Notes under the pieces: model-generated
Seen by the model: the letters and a program-made list of their open reading frames with translations, nothing else
Databases searched by the model: none
Told to the model about the DNA's origin: nothing
Position numbers and translations under genes: made by a program
Assembly: GCA_031551135.1 (NCBI GenBank)
Contig: JAVBOA010000033.1
Span: forward strand, 1 to 9,949
DNA from: JAITVM01 sp031551135
Lineage (GTDB): Bacteria; Bacillota; Clostridia; Lachnospirales; JAITVM01
Length of the DNA: 9,949 nucleotides
Direction of reading: 5' to 3'
Part shown: piece after piece, positions 5,420 to 9,949 of the stretch
Position numbering within the stretch: the first letter of the stretch is position 1
How the letters are laid out: each line of letters begins with the position of its first letter

Positions 5420-7660
5420 ATGTTAAAAAAAATCGTGTTTTTTTTGAATGTATTAATTCTTGTTTTTTCATTTTCAAATCTTATTTTTGCGGAAGATATC
5501 AGCGGCACACAAAAGGGTTTTACCGTCAGCGGACGAATTATCGGGAGTGATACCGACGGCTATGGGCTTAGCGGCGCAGTTGTCGATATTTATCCTTTGC
5601 TCGGCGATAATCCGATAGCCGGTGTTTCTACTCGCGAAGAGGGCGTATTTACTATGTTTGATGTAAAACCCGGGGATTATTTTCTGAAAATCCACAAAGA
5701 AGGCTACGTCGACGCTATTACTGAAAATTTTACCGTTGCAAAAAATACTGTGGGCTACAGAAATGTCACATTAAAAAAAATACTTTACAGCATTTCCGGA
5801 AGAATTTTTTCAGATGAAGTTAATCATTTGCCGAATGCGGAACTGAAACTTCTTTCGGCCGGCGATAATTCGGAGCTTGCGAAAACTGTCTCCAATGCTA
5901 ATGGAATGTATGCTTTTGAAGATATAAATCCGGGGAATTATTTTATTGAGATAAATTCGGATAAATTCTATTCCCAAAAATCCGACGTAATTTCAATTAA
6001 TAATGAAAGCGTCTCCGGCCGCCATTTTACATTAAATCCACTTCCGTCGTATTCGGTAAAAATTGCTGTAACAGATAAAGCGACGCAGGCAAATTTAAAT
6101 AATGCAGAGCTTAAGCTTTTGTATTTAAACCCCGATAGCGGCAAGTTTGAAGACACAGAAAAAAAGCTTTTATATAGCGGTGAAACAAATGAATACAGAT
6201 TTGAGAAGCTGTATAACGGAAAGTATCAATTGAAAATAAATAAAAGCGGATATATCGGTATGAATTACGAATTTGCGATTGACTCAGCGGATGTTAATTA
6301 TACTTTTGAAATCGAAAAAGGCAGATATAAAATCCGTGCAAAAGTAAAAGATCAAATAGATGATGCTGCACTATTTAATTATAAAGTTCAAATAACGAAA
6401 AAATATGACGGTCAGCAAATACTTATCCCTTCAGAAGATATTTCAATTTCGGGCGATGAATTCACAATTTCTCATCTCGAATACGGCGAATACAAGCTTT
6501 CTGTTTTCTCACAAAATTATTCACCATATCAAAAAAGCTTTCTTGTAGAATCTGATATCGATGCAAACATAAAAATGGAACGCGGTGAAACATATAATAT
6601 CAGCGGAAAAATCAGCGGCTCGGATACAAAAAATAAGGGCATCGAAAATGCCGAGCTGACTTTATACCAAGGCAACGAAGAAATCGCCAAAGTATATACA
6701 AATTCTGAAGGCCGTTATACATTTGAGGCTGTACCCGCCGGCGAAAATTATTCCATTAAAATCTACGCCGAAAATTATCAAATCGGCGAAATAAATTCTT
6801 TCGAAGTAAAATCCAAAAATATAATTAAGAATTTTAATCTGCGGATTAGCGTTTTTGATATTTCGGGAAAAATAACGGCGAATGGAAGCGAAGTCGCAGT
6901 ATCGGATGCAGTTGTAGAACTTTTTAAAGTAAATGGCGAAAAAACAGAAGCCGTGGAATCAGTTCGCACAAACTCAAAAGGCGAATACAATTTTACCGAA
7001 ACTCCGGTTTTTGAAAATTATAAAATTAATGTACGGGCTTTTAAATTTGATGATAAAAATTCGATTCCTTTCAAATTAAAAGATGCTTCGATAACTGATT
7101 TTAATTTTGCTTTAAATCCCGTTTTTACAAAATTTACGCTCGCCGGAAGAATTCTTGACAAAGATAATCTGCCGATTGAAAATGCCAATATTCAATTAAA
7201 ATTGGACAACAAAGATGTTAAACTTCCTCAAAAAACCGATAAAAACGGATATTTCGAATTTACAGAATTATTTCCTTATCCAAATTACTCTATCGAAATA
7301 ATTAAGGACGGCTATACAACAAAATCACTTGAAGCAATAAAAGTTTTTACCGATGTCAAGGATATTTCTGTAACTTTGGAAAGAGAAGAAAATATTAGTG
7401 TAAGCGGAAAAGTAATCGAACAAAACAGTCAAAGTCCCGTTTCGGAAGCGACGGTCACGATAAAATCCTCCAAGGACTCCAAAATTTATTTAATGACAAT
7501 CACGGATGCCGACGGATATTTTTATTTCAACAAAATATCAAAAAATTCTAATTATACAATTACGGTTTCGAAGGTTGGATATTCTACGACGCTTAAAGAC
7601 ATTGCGGAATCTGACAATATCAATGATTTGCAGATTCCATTAACAAAATTATGGCAATGA
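5420..7660 (+). CDS. Secreted protein with eight tandem carboxypeptidase-regulatory-like repeats
   Basis: The 746-residue protein starts with a Sec signal peptide: KK, a hydrophobic core (5-23) and a likely cleavage after A24 in LIFA-ED. The rest is eight tandem units of about 87-91 residues, near 33-120, 122-208, 210-300, 302-388, 390-476, 478-568, 571-655 and 658-743. Each typically runs from a (V/I)SG(R/K)I strand, through N/D-A-x-(V/L)-x-L, an (N/D)-x-x-G-x-(Y/F)-x-F turn and NY-x-I, to a GY strand. This is the pattern of CarboxypepD_reg-like (transthyretin/Cna-B-like) beta-sandwich domains. Units 3 and 4 are the most diverged and lack the SG(R/K). No LPXTG, SLH, dockerin, catalytic or C-terminal membrane segment is seen, so it is released or held by a partner. 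It is transcribed alone and ends at a strong terminator. A structural or adhesive surface role is plausible; function is not known. Confidence 0.88.
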   Translation: MLKKIVFFLNVLILVFSFSNLIFAEDISGTQKGFTVSGRIIGSDTDGYGLSGAVVDIYPLLGDNPIAGVSTREEGVFTMFDVKPGDYFLKIHKEGYVDAITENFTVAKNTVGYRNVTLKKILYSISGRIFSDEVNHLPNAELKLLSAGDNSELAKTVSNANGMYAFEDINPGNYFIEINSDKFYSQKSDVISINNESVSGRHFTLNPLPSYSVKIAVTDKATQANLNNAELKLLYLNPDSGKFEDTEKKLLYSGETNEYRFEKLYNGKYQLKINKSGYIGMNYEFAIDSADVNYTFEIEKGRYKIRAKVKDQIDDAALFNYKVQITKKYDGQQILIPSEDISISGDEFTISHLEYGEYKLSVFSQNYSPYQKSFLVESDIDANIKMERGETYNISGKISGSDTKNKGIENAELTLYQGNEEIAKVYTNSEGRYTFEAVPAGENYSIKIYAENYQIGEINSFEVKSKNIIKNFNLRISVFDISGKITANGSEVAVSDAVVELFKVNGEKTEAVESVRTNSKGEYNFTETPVFENYKINVRAFKFDDKNSIPFKLKDASITDFNFALNPVFTKFTLAGRILDKDNLPIENANIQLKLDNKDVKLPQKTDKNGYFEFTELFPYPNYSIEIIKDGYTTKSLEAIKVFTDVKDISVTLEREENISVSGKVIEQNSQSPVSEATVTIKSSKDSKIYLMTITDADGYFYFNKISKNSNYTITVSKVGYSTTLKDIAESDNINDLQIPLTKLWQ

Positions 7661-7701
7661 TAATTATATTTTTTTTGAAATGACAATGCTATAAACCCTA
7701 T

Positions 7702-7737
7702 ACCGGCCGGAGGTCTAAACTTCCAGCCGGTTTTTTT
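7702..7737 (+). terminator. Rho-independent terminator of the repeat-protein gene
   Basis: ACCGGC (7702-7707) pairs with GCCGGT (7726-7731), and inside it GGAGG (7709-7713) pairs with CTTCC (7720-7724) around TCTAAA, followed by TTTTTTT (7731-7737). It lies 41 nt after the stop codon. The stem-loop overlaps the last codons and the stop of the convergent gene at 7715. On the minus strand the hairpin is not followed by a T-tract, so it should work mainly in the plus direction. Confidence 0.9.
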
Positions 7738-8560
7738 CCGGATTTGCATTATTTTTATAGCTCATCAAAACCGCGTTTATTTCACTGCCGAAAAGCAGGA
7801 AAAATGCGATTAAGTTCAACCAAAGCATCAAAACAAATATGGAACCGATACTGCCGTAAACTTTCGAGTATTTTCCGAAATTATTTACATAAATATTAAA
7901 AAGTTTCGAGGAAATTACCCATAATAAAACCGTCACAAGTGCGCCGGGCATTAACGATAAAAAATTTACTTTATTGCCTAAAGCTAATTTGAAAATTACC
8001 ATAACAATTAAAAGCATTATTAATAAAGAAAACAAATAAGACGAAAAACCAAATATCGCATTTAAAATATTTTCGGGCAGAAGATTCAAGGAGAGTAATA
8101 ATTTTTCTATCGAATCTCCGAAAATCAAAAGCAAAATACTTACAATCATAGCGAAAACAAAAGCGAAAACCAATAAAATACTGACTAAACGCTTTACTAT
8201 AAAATTCCTTTTATCTTGAAAGCCATAAGATTTGTTTATGCCGTTTATAACCGATAAAAACCCTGATGATGAAGATATAATCGACAAAAGCAGTGAAGTT
8301 GACAAAATCCCTGGGCTTTTCGAGTCGATAACCTCGCTCATAAATACATTTATTATATTCATGGCTTCTTTCGGCATCGATTCGCCTGCCATGTCAATAA
8401 TAATTTTGCTGTCCAGCTCTAAAAAACCCAAAATTGCAAAAGCAAAAATTAAAAAAGGAAAAATCGCAAGTAGTAATTTGTAAGTGAGTTCACAAGCAAT
8501 AGAAGAAAGGTTGTCTTCATTTACTTCTTTATAAAGCTTTTTACCAAAATCAATAATCAT
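7715..8560 (-). CDS. YihY/virulence factor BrkB family inner-membrane protein
   Basis: The 281-residue polytopic membrane protein has six predicted transmembrane segments (near 28-48, 86-108, 122-147, 170-193, 203-222 and 237-262). Family signatures are LTYKLLLAIFPFL (25-37), GFLSVINGINKSYG (100-113) and the C-terminal YGSIGSIFVLMLWLN (235-249) with LLFGSEINA (255-263). The family was once called ribonuclease BN, but that activity belongs to another protein; its true role, perhaps in transport, is unresolved. The ATG at 8560 is the first start after an in-frame TGA at 8575-8573. The ribosome binding site (CGGGAT) is weak. The gene is convergent with the repeat-protein gene, and its final codons lie within that gene's terminator. 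No separate minus-strand terminator is seen. The family call is firm, the function is not. Confidence 0.9.
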   Translation of the reverse strand: MIIDFGKKLYKEVNEDNLSSIACELTYKLLLAIFPFLIFAFAILGFLELDSKIIIDMAGESMPKEAMNIINVFMSEVIDSKSPGILSTSLLLSIISSSSGFLSVINGINKSYGFQDKRNFIVKRLVSILLVFAFVFAMIVSILLLIFGDSIEKLLLSLNLLPENILNAIFGFSSYLFSLLIMLLIVMVIFKLALGNKVNFLSLMPGALVTVLLWVISSKLFNIYVNNFGKYSKVYGSIGSIFVLMLWLNLIAFFLLFGSEINAVLMSYKNNANPEKNRLEV

Positions 8561-8589
8561 TATATCCCGTTGTCAAAACTTTATAAAAC

Positions 8590-8598
8590 ATTATAACA
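8590..8598 (-). promoter_or_regulatory. Extended -10 promoter candidate for the yihY-like gene
   Basis: On the minus strand TGTTATAAT contains TG-n-TATAAT, an extended -10 element, about 30 nt upstream of the ATG. A second TATAAT lies at 8606-8601. No convincing -35 is found at 16-18 nt spacing, which fits extended -10 promoters that need little of it. Confidence 0.4.
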
Positions 8599-8646
8599 AG
8601 ATTATAAAAGTTTATTCCTTTTTCATTGTGTCCGATTTGGCATATG

Positions 8647-8886
8647 CTACTTTCGTTTGATATGACACTCCAAAGGCTTAAATTCCCACACAACGAGCGG
8701 TACACAATATCGTAATTCGTTTCAAGTGACTTACGATACTTTATACCTTGCAAGATTTATACTTGCCTGCAAATCCCTATCTATTTTATTTCCACAACAG
8801 GAACATTTATATTTTAGTATTGACTTAAAATTATACAAACTCTGCTGTGCGATAGCTTTTGACAAGTGTTTATTCTTCATCATTCA
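8647..8886 (-). mobile_element. IS200/IS605-type relic A: right end plus deleted tnpB fragment
   Basis: Bases 8655-8705 match 8916-8966 of element B with only three differences, and homology continues through the tnpB 3' end to about 8886. Relative to B it lacks 117 bp inside tnpB, and its 5' part is missing. Two stems are kept: CCAC (8686-8689)/GCGG (8697-8700), and a 9-bp stem ATATCGTAA (8707-8715)/TTACGATAC (8731-8739) that overlaps the tnpB stop codon. In IS605 elements this right-end region encodes the omega-RNA scaffold that guides TnpB. Homology to B may extend through CTACT (8647-8651), so the true boundary is uncertain by about nine bases. Confidence 0.75.
8731..8883 (-). pseudogene. 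tnpB: Truncated tnpB remnant, 50 codons, with in-frame internal deletion
   Basis: Starting at ATGATG (8883), the reading frame gives 50 residues to TAA at 8731: MMKNKHLSKAIAQQ (1-14), then YNFKSILKYKC (17-27) fused directly to SCCGNKIDRD (28-37), then ASINLARYKVS. Compared with element B this deletes 39 residues, including the first zinc-ribbon cysteine pair, while the RuvC-III aspartate in DRD is kept. The likely deletion join is between TATAAATGT and TATAGATGC in a B-like parent, a short imperfect direct repeat. A TGA stop lies immediately upstream, and the RuvC-I and RuvC-II parts are gone, so the product cannot be a nuclease. Confidence 0.8.
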
Positions 8887-8915
8887 TTGTATCCTGCCTC
8901 GGTTTTCCTACTACA

Positions 8916-9060
8916 GTTTGATATGATACTCCAAAGGCTTAATTTCCCGCACAACGAGCGGTACACCGTATCTTACGTCGTTTTATTGTTTTATGATACT
9001 TGATATCTTGAAAGATTTATGCTTGCATTAAAATCTCTATCAATTTCATTGTCACAATAT
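8916..9060 (-). ncRNA. Candidate omega-RNA (TnpB guide RNA) scaffold of element B
   Basis: In IS605-type elements the guide RNA overlaps the tnpB 3' end and ends at the element's right end, with the guide copied from the flank. Here the 3' non-coding segment is conserved between A and B, and has the CCGC/GCGG hairpin and a second stem GTATC (8968-8972)/GATAC (8995-8999) next to the tnpB stop. The 5' limit given is a guess. If the element ends at 8916, the 20-nt guide on the minus strand would be TGTAGTAGGAAAACCGAGGC (8915-8896). Confidence 0.45.
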
Positions 9061-9949
9061 GAGCATCTATATACTCTATCACTTAGTTTTAAGTCTTTTT
9101 TTATATTCCCACATGCTGAACATAACTTTGATGATGGATAAAATCTGTCTGCTTCTATAAATTCTATTCCATAATTCTCACATTTATATTTTAATACCGA
9201 CTTAAAATTATATAGATTTTGCTGCGCTATAGCCCTTGAGATATGTTTGTTTTTCATCATTCCCTTTATGTTTAAGGTTTCTGTTACAATTTTGCTTGGT
9301 TTGGTTTTCACAATTGCAGTCGTCGCCTGATGAATGTGGTTTAATCTCATATTTGCTATTTTTCTGTTTAATAATCTTATTTTCTTTTCTAGTTTTATTA
9401 TGTTGCTTGTTTTGACATACTCCTTTCCTTTTTTATTTTTTATGTATTTTCTTGATACTTGCCGTTGTAGCCTTCGCAGTTTTTTATAGTTTTTTCTTGC
9501 TTTTGATGATTTGTTTATGTTTTTGTATTTCTGTCCATCTGAACATATGGCTAAATCTTTTATGCCAACATCTATACCCAGAATTTCTCCTGTTAATTCT
9601 GGTGTTGGCATTTCTTTTTCAATTCCAACACTTATAAACCAATATTTACCATCAAAAGAAATATGTGGATTGTGAAATTTGTTAGTTGTTATCCTCTCTG
9701 GTTCGGAGATTGTTACCCAGCCCACTTTTTCAATCAAAAATTTATCCTCTTTGTATTTTAGCTTGACATTATCATTATAAAAACTTGGTCTTGTTTTTCT
9801 TTTGCTTTTGAATTTTGGAAAGCCACTTTCTTTTTTGAAGAAACGTTTATAAGCGTTACAAGCGTCTTTTATAGCTTGTTTGGTTATGTTGTTGCTTGTT
9901 TCATACAGCCATTTATATTCTTCTGTTTGTTTTAAAGCAGTAAACTCTT
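8991..9949 (-). CDS. tnpB: TnpB, RNA-guided nuclease of IS200/IS605 family (5' end outside window)
   Basis: The frame is open from the stop at 8991 to the window edge, giving 318 visible residues; roughly 50-100 more are expected. TnpB is the ancestor-like relative of Cas12 and cuts DNA guided by an omega-RNA, helping the element persist. N-terminal sequence such as FFKKESGFPKFKSKRK, in the part at 9820-9945, is typical of OrfB. RuvC residues are intact: Asp in GIDVGIKD (9572-9570), Glu in VTETLNIKG (9281-9279) and Asp in DRDFNAS (9035-9033). The zinc ribbon has CSAC and CSYC. A basic, coiled-coil-like stretch lies between RuvC-I and RuvC-II. An apparent TTG start at 9737 is internal and should be ignored. 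The visible part looks functional. Confidence 0.93.
   Translation of the reverse strand, partial: EFTALKQTEEYKWLYETSNNITKQAIKDACNAYKRFFKKESGFPKFKSKRKTRPSFYNDNVKLKYKEDKFLIEKVGWVTISEPERITTNKFHNPHISFDGKYWFISVGIEKEMPTPELTGEILGIDVGIKDLAICSDGQKYKNINKSSKARKNYKKLRRLQRQVSRKYIKNKKGKEYVKTSNIIKLEKKIRLLNRKIANMRLNHIHQATTAIVKTKPSKIVTETLNIKGMMKNKHISRAIAQQNLYNFKSVLKYKCENYGIEFIEADRFYPSSKLCSACGNIKKDLKLSDRVYRCSYCDNEIDRDFNASINLSRYQVS

Larger units (their letters stand above)
8908..9949 (-). mobile_element. IS200/IS605-type element B, right end and tnpB; left end outside the window
   Basis: The right end is marked by sequence shared with relic A from 8916, possibly from 8908. It contains tnpB and a 75-nt non-coding right-end segment with a CCGC (8947-8950)/GCGG (8958-8961) hairpin. 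No tnpA is visible; if present it would lie beyond the window's right edge. IS605-family elements make no target duplication, and none is seen. Confidence 0.8.

Noticed and set aside
7630..7660. A sortase or other cell-wall anchor at the C-terminus of the repeat protein
   Set aside because: The chain ends LQIPLTKLWQ with no LPXTG-like motif, hydrophobic segment or basic tail.
8550..8753. A 67-codon minus-strand ORF spanning relic A's right end and the yihY start
   Set aside because: It starts at a TTG, has no ribosome binding site, is out of frame with tnpB, and crosses the candidate RNA scaffold and the yihY promoter.
8991..9737. A 248-residue TnpB starting at TTG 9737
   Set aside because: The frame stays open to the window edge and the upstream codons give typical OrfB N-terminal sequence, so the TTG is an internal leucine.
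1..9949. CRISPR array, tRNA or rRNA gene
   Set aside because: No regularly spaced direct repeats and no cloverleaf or rRNA-like sequence were recognised on either strand by eye.

Overview
The window looks like chromosomal DNA of a low-GC Gram-positive bacterium, most likely of the Clostridia. This rests on AT-rich sequence, strong AGGAGG-type ribosome binding sites, sigma-A-like promoters, GC-hairpin plus T-tract terminators, standard stop usage, a prolyl-tRNA synthetase of the short type with a C-terminal zinc domain, and a glycolipid-type glycosyltransferase next to a membrane flippase-like protein. The exact genus cannot be read from this sequence.

Layout. Bases 1-250 hold three successive stem-loops, one of them a copy of a small hairpin element, and then the terminator of the first gene. 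From 251 to 4585 all genes lie on the minus strand, listed here in transcription order: a family-4 glycosyltransferase (3506-4585) overlapping an LPG_synthase_TM/flippase-like membrane protein (2494-3522), ended by a terminator at 2443-2464; then proS (887-2320) with its own clear promoter; then a left-handed beta-helix O-acetyltransferase (251-814). The intergenic region 4586-5419 is very AT-rich and contains a complete 114-bp MITE-like hairpin element, an inverted-orientation relative of the one at 106-196. On the plus strand, 5420-7660 encodes a secreted 746-residue protein made of a signal peptide and eight tandem ~90-residue carboxypeptidase-regulatory-like repeats. It ends at a strong terminator that overlaps the 3' end of a convergent YihY/BrkB-family membrane protein gene (7715-8560, minus).

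Bases 8647-9949 are an IS200/IS605-type locus. One element (B, 8908 to beyond the window end) carries an apparently intact tnpB whose 5' end lies outside the window. Just downstream of it is a decayed relative (A, 8647-8886) that keeps the right end and candidate omega-RNA region plus a 50-codon tnpB remnant with an in-frame 39-codon deletion.

How the genes work together: the glycosyltransferase and flippase-like protein are translationally coupled and probably act on the same membrane glycolipid or polymer. ProS is a housekeeping enzyme. The acetyltransferase, the repeat protein and the YihY protein have no evident shared pathway. I found no CRISPR array, rRNA, tRNA or defence island. The most interesting items are the paired hairpin elements with identical stems but different loops, and the relic TnpB right end/omega-RNA aimed at the yihY-like promoter region.
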